Shown: positions 17,914 through 29,263 of the stretch, piece by piece
How positions within the stretch are numbered: the first letter of the stretch is position 1
How the letters are laid out: each line of letters opens with the position of its first letter
Assembly (NCBI GenBank): GCA_030428385.1
Contig: JAUIDY010000006.1
Coordinates: forward strand, 29,236-93,235
Direction: 5' to 3'
Origin: Rhodothermia bacterium
Lineage (GTDB): Bacteria; Bacteroidota; Rhodothermia; Rhodothermales; JAAAOL01
Length of the DNA: 64,000 bases
The notes under the pieces: model-generated
What the model was told of the DNA's origin: nothing
What the model saw: the letters and a program-made list of their open reading frames with translations, nothing else
The model's database searches: none
Made by a program: the position numbers and the translations under genes

Positions 17914-18502
17914 TCAGTTTGGCAGAAGAAATGAACTCTTGATTCACGAAGTACCACACCCCCGTAAAGAGCGTCACCGCCACCAGGGTCATCAACAGAA
18001 CGAACGGGATCAGGCTGCTCAACACCCAATGGGCAACCTCGATCAATATCTCTGGCATGTACGGATGACGAGCCACAAGCATAACCAGAATCCCAATCAG
18101 GAAGGTCAGTTGCAGCGCTGTTTTGGTCTTCGCCATCGGCAGCGTGCGTAGCGTGCGTCCCCGCACTTCGGCCCACATGCGCAGCAGCGTCACCGCAATA
18201 TCACGAACCGCGATGAGGGCCACCGCCCACCACGGCACAATGGTTGGAAGCATAAAGGACAGGGTAGCGAACGTTCCTAAAACCAATACCTTATCGGCAA
18301 AGGGATCCAGGAACTGCCCCAGGCGCGAGCCTGCTTCATAACGGCGAGCCAGGTGCCCATCCCAATAATCGGAAACGGCGGCCAAGATAAACAGCACCAG
18401 CGCCCCACTTTGCCCAGCGAACGTGCCCGAAAGCAGCAGCACAAGCAAAACCGGCGTCAAAATGATGCGGGCAACCGTCAGAATGTTGGGCAAAAAGCGC
18501 AT
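17906..18502 (-). CDS. pgsA: CDP-alcohol phosphatidyltransferase, probable phosphatidylglycerophosphate synthase
   Basis: A 198-residue membrane enzyme with about five hydrophobic helices. The CDP-alcohol motif is complete: Asp45 and Asp48 in [11 protein letters not shown], then Gly62, Asp67 and Asp70 in [12 protein letters not shown]. The opening [14 protein letters not shown] is typical of PgsA. It transfers phosphatidyl from CDP-diacylglycerol to glycerol-3-phosphate at the inner membrane. Closely related enzymes make cardiolipin or phosphatidylinositol phosphate, so substrate is inferred from the motif context. It heads the pgsA-pyrE-cinA group. Confidence 0.9.
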   Translation of the reverse strand: MRFLPNILTVARIILTPVLLVLLLSGTFAGQSGALVLFILAAVSDYWDGHLARRYEAGSRLGQFLDPFADKVLVLGTFATLSFMLPTIVPWWAVALIAVRDIAVTLLRMWAEVRGRTLRTLPMAKTKTALQLTFLIGILVMLVARHPYMPEILIEVAHWVLSSLIPFVLLMTLVAVTLFTGVWYFVNQEFISSAKLNG

Positions 18503-20743
<2,241 letters not shown>

Positions 20744-20764
20744 CAGGCCTCTCTCTCCCTGACT

Positions 20765-20803
20765 ACGCCCCGGTTGCTTCGGTAGCCGGGGCGTTCTTTT
20801 TTT
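20765..20803 (+). terminator. Rho-independent terminator of dnaK
   Basis: Perfect 9-base stem ACGCCCCGG (20765-20773) with CCGGGGCGT (20786-20794), 12-base loop, followed by a run of Ts interrupted by one C (20794-20803). It begins 22 bases after the dnaK stop. Confidence 0.9.
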
Positions 20804-21010
20804 ACAAAGGTGCCCAAATTAATGCAATAAGAAATAACATCATCGATTCTCCTCCGTGCCCAAACCCAACCCTTGAGTTCAATGATTTGTCCGGCCCGTC
20901 TCGGTACCAGCTACCGGGAAAAATTCGACAAGCACTAAGAAACCCGAAACGCCGCAACGTATCTTGCGCGCTTCCTGCGTTTTTTGCTGTCAGGCAGGCA
21001 CACCATCCTC

Positions 21011-22573
21011 ATGCCTAAACGTTTTATTTGGTTTCTATCTGTAGGTCTCCTTTTGGTAGCGATAGGTATCTGGCACGGTGCTACGCTACAAGAGGGGCAT
21101 ACGTGGGTGGGGGATGGCCCGGGATATATCATGCAGGCCCAAGCGATAGCAGCCGGCACGCCCTTTCAGGGGACCAACTATGCCCCCAACCCCTATCGGT
21201 TTGGCGCTCCCAGCCTGTATCCCCCCGGCTTCCCTCTGTTGCTTGCTCCCGTATTGGCGGTATTCGGCGTATCTATACCCGCCCTGAACGGCGTGATGGT
21301 GCTACTCTTGGTCTTTTTCGCTGGCGTGATCGCTTGGTTGTTTAAGGAAGAGTTGCCTGGGATGAGCCTGCCTTTCCTCGTTGCCTTCCTGGGCTTCCAC
21401 CCCCTGCTCTGGTACATAAAGCACCATATTCATTCGGATCTGCTATTCTCCGCGCTATTGCTCTTGAGTCTGTACGCGTACGAACAAGCGAGCCAAGAAG
21501 AACAAACGTGCGTACGATGGACGTTCATCACCGCGTTTCTCGTTTTCGCCGCCACGCTTACCAAGGTACAAGGGCTCATTCTGCCCATCACCTTTTGCGT
21601 ATACAGCGTCCTCCGGTCGAGGAAGCTGTCCTCCATCGCCTTGGTGACACTTTTGGCGGGAGGCAGCGCCTATGTCTTTTATCAATTTGTCTATCTCGCG
21701 CTCGACCCCCATACCGGATCAACCTACGTTGAGTTGGTGAGCTCAACCGCATCACGTGATCACGGTTCGATGGGTGCTGTTATGTGGCAGCAGAGCATCC
21801 GCATCAAGAATACGCTGGTGTCACTTTGGGCTAATGGCCGACCGGGGCTTTATGCGCTCAAGATGGCCCCGTTTTACCTTTCGTGGCCGTTTTTTTTCTG
21901 GGGATTCTTCCGCCGGATGCGCACCCGTTTTTCGTCGTTCGAAGTGTTTACGGTGTTATATACTGCGTCACTGTTGCCATGGAGCTTTTACTGGGATCGC
22001 TACCTGTTACCCATCCTTCCATTCTACCTGTTTTATGTCGTCCAAGGCGTACTTGAACTAACCAAAAAAATCTCCCCCCGCGTGACAGCGGCCCTATTCT
22101 TGGTTGCAATCGCTGGAAGCATGTGGATGTTTTCCGGCCGATACCTCCATCATTATCACCGTTCAGTGGTGTATAACATGGCAGGCCCATTCGCATCAGC
22201 AGATGTCCAGCATTTCATTGCAGAAGCACCCGCCCTCCTTCCAAAAGAGGCCAAGTTGATGGGCGAACAACCGCGCAGCTATGCCTTGCTCTTAGACCGA
22301 TTGGCCACTTTCCCCCACCGAGGACGCTTTGGTCTTCCGCTTTTTCACGACCTCTTGAATCTCAATGTGACGCATGTGATCGCAAACGAGCGGTTGCCTG
22401 AAAACCTGAAGGCATTGCTTACCACCCATCCTTCCCTGTTTCGACTCAAGTATTACACCCCCTCTATTAAACTGTATGCACTTCACCCCGACGCCCTCCC
22501 CTCTACTATTCTTCCAGCCCATGCACCGTTTCCGCGTCACACTGTGATTCCTCTCACACTCTCTCCACTTTAA
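21011..22573 (+). CDS. Multi-spanning membrane glycosyltransferase (GT-C / ArnT-PMT-like)
   Basis: A 520-residue integral membrane protein with some ten to twelve hydrophobic segments. After the first helix the loop has VGDGPGYIMQAQAIAAG, a DxxxY-type acidic loop as in lipid-phosphate-sugar-dependent GT-C enzymes, and later YPPGFPLLLAP; a soluble region follows the last helix (from about residue 395). Such enzymes move a sugar from a polyprenyl phosphate to a lipid or protein outside the inner membrane. The ATG at 21011 starts the basic residues just before the first helix; a start at 20984 is also in frame. Acceptor and sugar are unknown, and no glycan genes adjoin it. Confidence 0.7.
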   Translation: MPKRFIWFLSVGLLLVAIGIWHGATLQEGHTWVGDGPGYIMQAQAIAAGTPFQGTNYAPNPYRFGAPSLYPPGFPLLLAPVLAVFGVSIPALNGVMVLLLVFFAGVIAWLFKEELPGMSLPFLVAFLGFHPLLWYIKHHIHSDLLFSALLLLSLYAYEQASQEEQTCVRWTFITAFLVFAATLTKVQGLILPITFCVYSVLRSRKLSSIALVTLLAGGSAYVFYQFVYLALDPHTGSTYVELVSSTASRDHGSMGAVMWQQSIRIKNTLVSLWANGRPGLYALKMAPFYLSWPFFFWGFFRRMRTRFSSFEVFTVLYTASLLPWSFYWDRYLLPILPFYLFYVVQGVLELTKKISPRVTAALFLVAIAGSMWMFSGRYLHHYHRSVVYNMAGPFASADVQHFIAEAPALLPKEAKLMGEQPRSYALLLDRLATFPHRGRFGLPLFHDLLNLNVTHVIANERLPENLKALLTTHPSLFRLKYYTPSIKLYALHPDALPSTILPAHAPFPRHTVIPLTLSPL

Positions 22574-22612
22574 CGAATTTACTAACAGCAAGGGCCGCGA
22601 CAACAGAAAAAA

Positions 22613-23407
22613 TCAAAGATTAAACAGCCGTGCTGCGTTTGCCGAAGTGATGGCAGCGACATCCTGAACATTCATGCCCTTAATTTCTGCTAAACGCTGC
22701 GCAACAAGCGCGGTGTAGGCCGATTCATTGCGCTTTCCACGGTGGGGAGATGGTGCCAAGTATGGGGCGTCGGTTTCCAACACCAGTTCGGCAAGATCCA
22801 GTTCTTCGACCAACACATCCAACCCGCTGTTTTTGAACGTCAACACACCGCCAATACCAAGCAGAAAACCCAGTTCCTGGGCTGTATCTGCCAACCAGCG
22901 GGGACCAGTGAAACAATGAAAGATTCCACGCAGGCGTTCAGGCGTCCCGGAGGCCTCCCGCTCGTCCTTAAGAATGGCCACCAGGTCGCGATAGACTGTT
23001 TCCTCGCCCTTTTTGTCCCGGCTATGCAAAATCAAAGGGAGATCTTTCTCGATAGCGAGACGGATGTGCCAGCGAAAATAGTCCTGCTGTTTCGCATCGA
23101 AGGAGCGGTCCCAGTAATAATCGAGCCCACTTTCCCCAATGGCAACAATGCGTGGATGATCGCAGATCGCCGCCACCTGCTCAAGATCGGCGGGGCGGGC
23201 TTCCTTTACATACGAAGGGTGCAGGGCCGCCATGGCGAACATCCCCTCATGCGCCTCACAAAGTGCCAGCGCCTGGTGAATCGAGGGGACATCAATTGCC
23301 GGAAGCAGAATGCGTTTAACCCCGGCATCCTGGGCACGGGCAACCATTGCATCGCGGTCCTGGTCGAACCGATCGAGGTACAAATGGGCGTGGGTATCGA
23401 TATACAT
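22613..23407 (-). CDS. tatD: TatD family metal-dependent hydrolase (DNase)
   Basis: A 264-residue TIM-barrel hydrolase. Metal ligands are seen as the opening YIDTHAHLYLDRF (two histidines), the glutamate in AIGESGLDYYW, a histidine in PLILHSRDK, another in GIFHCFTG, and the aspartate in LVLETDAPYLAPSPHRG. Members act as 3'-5' exonucleases in DNA repair or on D-aminoacyl-tRNA. The gene stands alone on the minus strand, converging with the upstream membrane protein gene across about 40 bases. Confidence 0.94.
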   Translation of the reverse strand: MYIDTHAHLYLDRFDQDRDAMVARAQDAGVKRILLPAIDVPSIHQALALCEAHEGMFAMAALHPSYVKEARPADLEQVAAICDHPRIVAIGESGLDYYWDRSFDAKQQDYFRWHIRLAIEKDLPLILHSRDKKGEETVYRDLVAILKDEREASGTPERLRGIFHCFTGPRWLADTAQELGFLLGIGGVLTFKNSGLDVLVEELDLAELVLETDAPYLAPSPHRGKRNESAYTALVAQRLAEIKGMNVQDVAAITSANAARLFNL

Positions 23408-23589
23408 AGAGGTAGTAATCTACAGATTCGGAGGACAAATTAAGGCTTCCAACAATAACGGGTTCGATGCGCGCGTAACCTCTCCAGCGGACCATCAGGT
23501 GGGTGAATAAATTTCTTGTTCGAACGGCGACCCTACGCGTCGCGCACTTCTTTCTCGCACGGACTCAACAGACGCCGTGCCTTCTCAAT

Positions 23590-23604
23590 CGGTGTGGCAC
23601 ACCG
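23590..23604. promoter_or_regulatory. Perfect 15-base palindrome upstream of the LytS-like kinase gene
   Basis: CGGTGTG-G-CACACCG, perfect 7-base arms about a single central base, about 95 bases before the kinase start. A weak promoter-like pair follows (TTGGCT at 23626-23631, 19-base spacer, TATAAA at 23651-23656), so the palindrome would sit just upstream of the -35 box as an operator or activator site. The binding protein is unknown. Confidence 0.45.
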
Positions 23605-23696
23605 TTCGGTGGCATTCTAGGGCTTTTGGCTCACCTTTTTGTTGACTTCGTATAAAATACCTCGTAGGTAGCACCCATTCATTAGTCTTTGCTGCG

Positions 23697-26261
23697 TTGG
23701 ATCGACTGTCACATATCACCCGCATCCTGATCGTTACCGCCGTCATGATGGCGCTGGTACCGTTGGCCCGCCTCGTTTCCGACTGGATCGAGGTCACGCA
23801 AGTGATGGGCATTACGTCCGTTGACCGAACCGCACGCGGGTTTGACTGGAGCGTTTGGGACGACAACGATGGGCTGATTACTGTACAATATGCCTTCGAG
23901 CAAAACGGAGACGCCCCCGCCCTCCAGGAAGGCGATGTATTTTTTCAACTCGACTTTCAGCAATATTTTAATGTTGAAGACCTAAAACGCGCCATTGATG
24001 GCATCCCGCCGGGGAGCGAACGAACATACTCCGTACTCCGGAACGACCGAATGGTCGAGATCCCTGTTCTCTTTACCCGCTATCCCACGTTTTTGTATCC
24101 GCTCTCCGAGCCGCTGTGGAATTTTGCAATCTGGGGTTTTCTGCTGGGTGCCTTCTTCCATTTGCTGGGGCTCATAATCGCCGCCCCGTTGGCCACCCGG
24201 AGTCGCCCGGCCCGCTTTTCGCTGCTGCTTGTTGCCGTCTCTTCCCTCTGGCTGTTTGGCAACCTGCTCCGGTTGCTGATGATTGAGTTTATTGGTCCTT
24301 GCCCTCCCGGGAGCTTTGAAGACCGGGTGTTTCAGGGACTGACCCTGGTGGGAATGGTGGGATGGATCGGATTTCCGGCGTTGCTGCTCCACAAAGTGGT
24401 GGACGATGCGCGCTATACCAACCCGGCCCGGATTGGTCTATCTCGGTTTCTCTTATACATTCCGCCCGTCATTCTTGCCCTCGCGGCCCTCCTGACTACG
24501 TTTGGAGGAAGCCTGGGCCCCGTTACCCTGGACAGCCTCGCCGCTCCCATCCTGTTTTATGCCTGCTGCTACATTGGCGTGGCTGCGGCTCTGGTGCTGG
24601 CGCTTCACTTGGTCCATCCGGAAACGGGCGATGAGCAAATTACTCGCTTGAGCAAGACGGGAAGCGCCCTCATGCTGGCAGTTGCGTTACTCTTTGGGCT
24701 GTCGGTACTGGGAATTGTGCCCATCTTTGGAATTGTAAATGACACCACGGCGGGATGGCTGATTGTGGGGGCCCAGCTGCTCTCGGTGGTTCCGGTGGTG
24801 CTGGTGGCACATGCGTCGTTAAAACACGGTAAAATTGACCAGGTGGTGAACCGGGCGCTCGCCTACCTCACCATCTTAGGGCTGATTTTTTTCCTCTTTG
24901 TGGGCGGAATGACGTTGCTTGACCCGTACCTCGACCGCCTCAACATCTCGCGCGTCGTGGCTGAAGGGCTTTATGTGTTGGCCTTGCTGTTTCTGTTTGA
25001 ACGTTTCGCCCGCATGTTGCGCCGTCCGGTGGCGTCGTTCTTCGCCACAGACCGGCAGCGGGCGCGGCAGGTGTTGGCCCGCTTTCAGGAACACATGCCG
25101 TCCCTGCTCGACTATGAAAGCCTGGGGAATGAAACCATGCAGGTGGTTGGGACCGCCCTCCAGAGCCGATCGGGCCGTTTCTTTATGCGCCCGCAAGGCA
25201 TTTCAGGTCCCTGGCTCTCCAGTGCCTATCATCCCGAACCGCCGTTTCTCACGGAGCGCGTAGTGCTTCAGGTGTGGCCTCACCTGCAACGCGAGGGCGC
25301 CATCTGGGCACGCAACCCAGAACTCAATGAGAGTACCTTACCCGCTGACCTTGCCCGGTTGCTTACCGAACGGAAAGCAGTGTTGGCCATTCCGGTGATG
25401 GGCGACGGCACGGCACTGGGCCTGCTCGTGCTGGGCGAGAAAAAACAAAAGCGGGCTGTTTACAACCTCGAAGACCTCGACCTCTTGCGTTCCTTATGCG
25501 GGCAGTTGGCGCTCGCCATCGAACGCCTCAACCTCGTCGAGCGTGAGCGGGAGTTGGTCCGCGAAAGCGCCGAAGCACAGCTTAAGGCACTGCGGGCACA
25601 AATTAATCCGCATTTTCTATTTAATGCCCTGAACACCATTGTCTCGCTGATTGAGGAGCACCCAGAGGATGCCGAAGCCGTGGTGGAACACCTCGCCGCG
25701 ATTTTCCGCCACATTTTGCACACCGGGGAGCGGGCCTTCGTTACCGTGCAGGAGGAATTTGCCCTCGTTTCGCACTATCTGAGCATCGAACAGGCGCGGT
25801 TTGGCGACCGGCTGACGGTTCACCAAAAGATTGACCCCGGCCTCCACGGCGTACTAGTACCTGCCTTTGCCGTCCAAACACTCGTCGAGAACGCGGTGAA
25901 GCATGGGCTCGAAAAACGGCGTAATGGAGGGACCCTCACCTTAACGTGTCATCCGGGCCCGTCGCCCTTGAATGAAGTGGAAGTGACGGATACGGGCATC
26001 GGAATTGCCGCCTTGTTTGAGCAGGGCGAACAGGTTATTAGCACCGAAGCTGCGTTTTTTGGTATTGGCTTGCGAAACGTCGCGGCGCGGCTGGAACGGC
26101 TGTATGGCCGGACGGACCTGCTCCGCATGCGGAGCGATCCCGTCACAGGAACTACCGTGCGCCTGCTGCTACCTCCTGAATCCCCCTCCGATGCGGCGCC
26201 GGGGTCGTTGGCGTTGCCTGCCACTCCGCCGCCGTCGCTTAATGTTTCTTCCCTGGATTAA
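23697..26261 (+). CDS. LytS-like membrane sensor kinase with PDZ-like, GAF and His_kinase domains
   Basis: An 854-residue sensor. One N-terminal membrane helix, then a periplasmic PDZ-like region (about residues 60-120: LQEGDVFFQLDF, LKRAIDGIPPGSERTYSVLR), about eight further membrane helices (140-440), a GAF-like domain (450-610), and a LytS-type kinase core with QINPHFLFNALN near 637 carrying the probable phosphoacceptor histidine. The ATPase part has VENAVKHGLEKRR and FFGIGLRNVAARLERLYG. It reads from a TTG start (23697) that precedes the first helix; an ATG at 23745 lies inside that helix. The LytTR gene begins 12 bases downstream, clearly its partner. The signal is unknown. Confidence 0.88.
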   Translation: MDRLSHITRILIVTAVMMALVPLARLVSDWIEVTQVMGITSVDRTARGFDWSVWDDNDGLITVQYAFEQNGDAPALQEGDVFFQLDFQQYFNVEDLKRAIDGIPPGSERTYSVLRNDRMVEIPVLFTRYPTFLYPLSEPLWNFAIWGFLLGAFFHLLGLIIAAPLATRSRPARFSLLLVAVSSLWLFGNLLRLLMIEFIGPCPPGSFEDRVFQGLTLVGMVGWIGFPALLLHKVVDDARYTNPARIGLSRFLLYIPPVILALAALLTTFGGSLGPVTLDSLAAPILFYACCYIGVAAALVLALHLVHPETGDEQITRLSKTGSALMLAVALLFGLSVLGIVPIFGIVNDTTAGWLIVGAQLLSVVPVVLVAHASLKHGKIDQVVNRALAYLTILGLIFFLFVGGMTLLDPYLDRLNISRVVAEGLYVLALLFLFERFARMLRRPVASFFATDRQRARQVLARFQEHMPSLLDYESLGNETMQVVGTALQSRSGRFFMRPQGISGPWLSSAYHPEPPFLTERVVLQVWPHLQREGAIWARNPELNESTLPADLARLLTERKAVLAIPVMGDGTALGLLVLGEKKQKRAVYNLEDLDLLRSLCGQLALAIERLNLVERERELVRESAEAQLKALRAQINPHFLFNALNTIVSLIEEHPEDAEAVVEHLAAIFRHILHTGERAFVTVQEEFALVSHYLSIEQARFGDRLTVHQKIDPGLHGVLVPAFAVQTLVENAVKHGLEKRRNGGTLTLTCHPGPSPLNEVEVTDTGIGIAALFEQGEQVISTEAAFFGIGLRNVAARLERLYGRTDLLRMRSDPVTGTTVRLLLPPESPSDAAPGSLALPATPPPSLNVSSLD

Positions 26262-26273
26262 ACCCCACTACCC

Positions 26274-27110
26274 ATGCTGAACGTCCTGATTGTGGATGAT
26301 GAAGCCCCCGCCCGCAAGCGGCTCCAAAAAATCCTCACGCCTCACCTTGCGTCCGGGCGTGTTCACCTGGTAGGCGAAGCAGGCGATGGCGTGGAAGCCC
26401 TCGACCTTCTCAAGACCCAACCGGTAGATGTGGTTTTTCTTGACATCCGCATGCCCGAACTGGATGGGTTTGATGTCGTCGAACGAACCGCTCCGACCAA
26501 CCGCCCCGTCATCATTTTCACCACGGCGTATGATGAATATGCCCTGCGTGCCTTCGAGGCCAATGCCGTCGATTATCTACTCAAGCCGATCAAAAAGGAA
26601 CGCCTCGAAGAAGCGATTGCACGGGCCGAGCGGGTACGCAAGTCCCCCGAAACCCGCCAGATCAATGAAGAGCGATTAAATAAACTGCTCGATTGGATTG
26701 ATGCACGGTCCGAAGCCGAAGCCACGCCCCCCGCAGCGCCTTCAGAAAGCCACCTGGAGCAGATCTCCGTTCCATACCGCGACCGCATCCTGATTGTCCC
26801 AACCACCGACCTGATCACGGCTGAAATCAACGAGGGCATTACCCGACTTTTTGTCCTTTCGCACGACGACGACCATCCCCGCCACCGGCTGCGCCAACAT
26901 GTGGTGGGGTACACCCTTGACCAGTTGGAGCAAAATCTCAACCCCAGCCACTTTATGCGGGTGCACCGGGCAGCGATTGTTCAACTCTCCCATATCCGAG
27001 AGATGATTCCCTGGTTCAGCGGTCGGTATAAACTGGTGCTCACGGGAGACCACGAAGTAATTGCCAGCCGCGAACGGTCGAAGTTGCTGAAAGAACGCCT
27101 GATGCTTTAG
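26274..27110 (+). CDS. LytTR family response regulator
   Basis: A 278-residue regulator. Receiver domain at residues 1-125 with acidic residues DDE (8-10), phosphoacceptor Asp57 (VVFLDIRMPELDG), a TTAYDEYALRAF stretch and LLKPIKKERL; a variable linker follows; then a LytTR DNA-binding domain from about 170 to 275 (LIVPTTDLITAEI, FMRVHRAAIVQLSHI, ELV-like VLTGDHEVIASR). It is read with the upstream LytS-like kinase and probably controls a small set of envelope or export genes. Its DNA site cannot be named from this window. Confidence 0.93.
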   Translation: MLNVLIVDDEAPARKRLQKILTPHLASGRVHLVGEAGDGVEALDLLKTQPVDVVFLDIRMPELDGFDVVERTAPTNRPVIIFTTAYDEYALRAFEANAVDYLLKPIKKERLEEAIARAERVRKSPETRQINEERLNKLLDWIDARSEAEATPPAAPSESHLEQISVPYRDRILIVPTTDLITAEINEGITRLFVLSHDDDHPRHRLRQHVVGYTLDQLEQNLNPSHFMRVHRAAIVQLSHIREMIPWFSGRYKLVLTGDHEVIASRERSKLLKERLML

Positions 27111-27152
27111 AGGCTGACTTTTTCTTTTATAAAGAATCACCGCCGAATTGCC

Positions 27153-27698
27153 ATGAAGACTTTTAAGGTTGCTTTATTGGTTGTCCCTCTGTTCCTGTGC
27201 GTTGCACTTCCTGTCTCAGCAGAACCAGATCCCATGCCCGCGTGGGCCAAGGCAGAGATGCAGCGCATGGTGGGCACCTGGCTTGCCGACAACAGCGCGT
27301 ATCAGAGTACCGATGAGCCCATCGATGCTTACGGGATGGAATGGCAGTGGGGCATCGGCGAGCAAAGCCTGACAGGACGGCTGTATGGCCTGCGGGACGG
27401 CGCCGAGATCGGGACGTTCTGGGAGTTTCGCCAGTTCTGGCATCCGGGTGAAAACCAGCTACTGCTTTACCAATTTGGTGCAAACGGAACCGTTGGTTGG
27501 GGGCCCCTGCGCCAAACAGCGGAAAAAGAGAATGAGATGATTCAGACGTTTGTGGGTCCCGATGGGCATTCATCGCAGGTTGGGCACCGCACCGTGTTTA
27601 CGAGCGCGGATGAACATGTAGGGAGTTCCTTCACGGTGGACGCGGATGGTACCTGGACTGAGAATCGCTCGTACACCTGGCGGCGGGTGCAACAATAA
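27153..27698 (+). CDS. Small secreted protein of unknown function
   Basis: A 181-residue protein with a clear signal peptide (MKTFKVALLVVPLFLCVALPVSA). The mature part is rich in Trp and Gly with repeated short beta strands (MVGTWLADNSAY, GMEWQWGIGEQSLTGRLYG, GTFWEFRQFWHPGENQLLLYQ, GTWTENRSYTWRR). This pattern fits a lipocalin-like or DUF1579-like barrel, but no named family was recognised. It follows the LytTR gene by 42 bases and may be part of that transcript or its target. Confidence 0.75.
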   Translation: MKTFKVALLVVPLFLCVALPVSAEPDPMPAWAKAEMQRMVGTWLADNSAYQSTDEPIDAYGMEWQWGIGEQSLTGRLYGLRDGAEIGTFWEFRQFWHPGENQLLLYQFGANGTVGWGPLRQTAEKENEMIQTFVGPDGHSSQVGHRTVFTSADEHVGSSFTVDADGTWTENRSYTWRRVQQ

Positions 27699-27761
27699 AA
27701 AATGCACGGCGGCTTCTCCTGTACTTTTCACAATAGAACGACTTGTGCGCTTTGCACACAT

Positions 27762-27791
27762 TTGACAGCCTCTCCTCTGGTTGATTATACT
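27762..27791 (+). promoter_or_regulatory. Sigma70-like promoter of the SpoIID gene
   Basis: TTGACA at 27762-27767, an 18-base spacer, and TATACT at 27786-27791: a perfect -35 box and a five-of-six -10 box. The preceding T also gives TTTG, the Bacteroidota -33 word. It lies about 87 bases before the SpoIID start and would drive the SpoIID-TonB receptor pair. Confidence 0.6.
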
Positions 27792-27877
27792 TAAGGGTGG
27801 CGTTGCTGCCATCTTTTCCTCACTCGCATACCCGTTCCACTCTCCGCAACCCGACCTCATCGTCCGGTAGCTGTCTT

Positions 27878-29263
27878 ATGCGAGTTCTTGATCTACGTTT
27901 TACAGGCATCCTGGTCTGTTTACTGCTCCTCTCCATGCCATCGTTGGCCGACGAGCCGATGGTACGGGTACGACTGTTGGAGCAATACCAGCCGCAAACG
28001 GTGGTGCTTTCTAGCCACGAGGGACGCCTTGCCGTGTATGCCGGGACCGCATCCCAGCCCATTGACCACCTCTCTCCCGGTACCGAAGCCACCATTACCC
28101 GGCGCGACAATGAAGTGAGGGTGGAATATGGCGAATTGGCCTTCTTTGCGATGAACGTGCGCATCCTCCCGGAACAGGGCGCGACCATGCAACTCACGCG
28201 TGGGAGCAACAGCGACACCGAACCCCGGCTTTATGAAGGAGAGCTGCGCCTCTCTGCCGACACCGACGCGGTGAAGATCGTTAATCATGTGCCGTTAGAA
28301 TCCTATGTCGCCGCCGTCATCACCCGGGAATACGGGTTTAATGACCTGGAAGGCAACAAAGCCATGGCCGTGCTGGCCCGAACGTATGCGCTGCATCACC
28401 GCGCACCTTCTGCTGACTACGACCTGGGCGACTACATCGGCTCGCAGGTATACAAAGGAGTGAGTTCCCTCAACCCTGTGGCGGTCGAAGCCACCCACCA
28501 GACCGTGGGCGAAATCCTGCTCTATGGCGACCAGCCGGTTGACGCCGTGTATTTTGCCTCCAGCGGTGGCCATACGGCCAGCAACGCCACCGTCTGGGCC
28601 AGCCGTTCGCTTCCTTACCTGCAGGCGAAGCATGATCCGTTCGATGCCATTTCTCCTTATCAGGAATGGAGGACAACCATCCCGCGCACGCCTTTGCTCC
28701 GCCTGCTTAGCCAACGGTACAACACCAACGTGACGGGTTTCTTTTTGGGCGACCGAAGCAGCGACGGGCGGGTGCAATACATCAAGCTACGTGCTCCCCG
28801 CGAGCCTCAGATCCTCAGCAATGAATTCCGGCTGTTGGTAAACCAGCACTTCGGCGAGCAGACGCTAAAAAGCACCTTCATCAGCGATGCCCGGCGAGAC
28901 GGCGACGTGTATATCCTCGAAGGAAAAGGCTACGGGCATGGCGTGGGGTTGAGTCAGTGGGGGGCCCATGCCATGGCCGAGCAAGGCTATGCCTACCGCG
29001 ACATCCTGGGTTATTACTACGAGGGTACGGCGCTGAGCACCACCGGGGCCCTGCCCGAACCGACGGTGTTATTTGCCGAGGCCGACGTTAACAACCCACC
29101 CCCAACGCCCCGAGAAACACCAACACGCCGCACGGTTGATACACCGGAAGGAACGGCGAGCGAGGATCCCGTTCGGGTGGACACGCGTCCAAGCGCACCG
29201 CCGATGCACTGGTCGGCCCCGCGCTCGCGTCCCCCCCAACCCAAACGCCGTATCGGGTGGTAA
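27878..29263 (+). CDS. SpoIID/LytB domain protein
   Basis: A 461-residue exported protein with signal peptide (MRVLDLRFTGILVCLLLLSMPSLA). The SpoIID core lies in the second half: LESYVAAVITREYG with the catalytic-type glutamate, NKAMAVLARTYAL, YFASSGGHTASNATVW with paired glycines, and the closing GKGYGHGVGLSQWGA. SpoIID proteins are lytic transglycosylases acting on peptidoglycan, including in species that do not sporulate. The C-terminus ends in a Pro/Thr-rich tail (PPPTPRETPTRR). The gene has its own strong promoter and overlaps the TonB receptor start by 7 bases. Confidence 0.88.
   Translation: MRVLDLRFTGILVCLLLLSMPSLADEPMVRVRLLEQYQPQTVVLSSHEGRLAVYAGTASQPIDHLSPGTEATITRRDNEVRVEYGELAFFAMNVRILPEQGATMQLTRGSNSDTEPRLYEGELRLSADTDAVKIVNHVPLESYVAAVITREYGFNDLEGNKAMAVLARTYALHHRAPSADYDLGDYIGSQVYKGVSSLNPVAVEATHQTVGEILLYGDQPVDAVYFASSGGHTASNATVWASRSLPYLQAKHDPFDAISPYQEWRTTIPRTPLLRLLSQRYNTNVTGFFLGDRSSDGRVQYIKLRAPREPQILSNEFRLLVNQHFGEQTLKSTFISDARRDGDVYILEGKGYGHGVGLSQWGAHAMAEQGYAYRDILGYYYEGTALSTTGALPEPTVLFAEADVNNPPPTPRETPTRRTVDTPEGTASEDPVRVDTRPSAPPMHWSAPRSRPPQPKRRIGW

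Noticed and set aside
23455..23500. tRNA-like word GGTTCGA near 23461.
   Set aside because: No acceptor, anticodon or D-arm pairing could be built around it.
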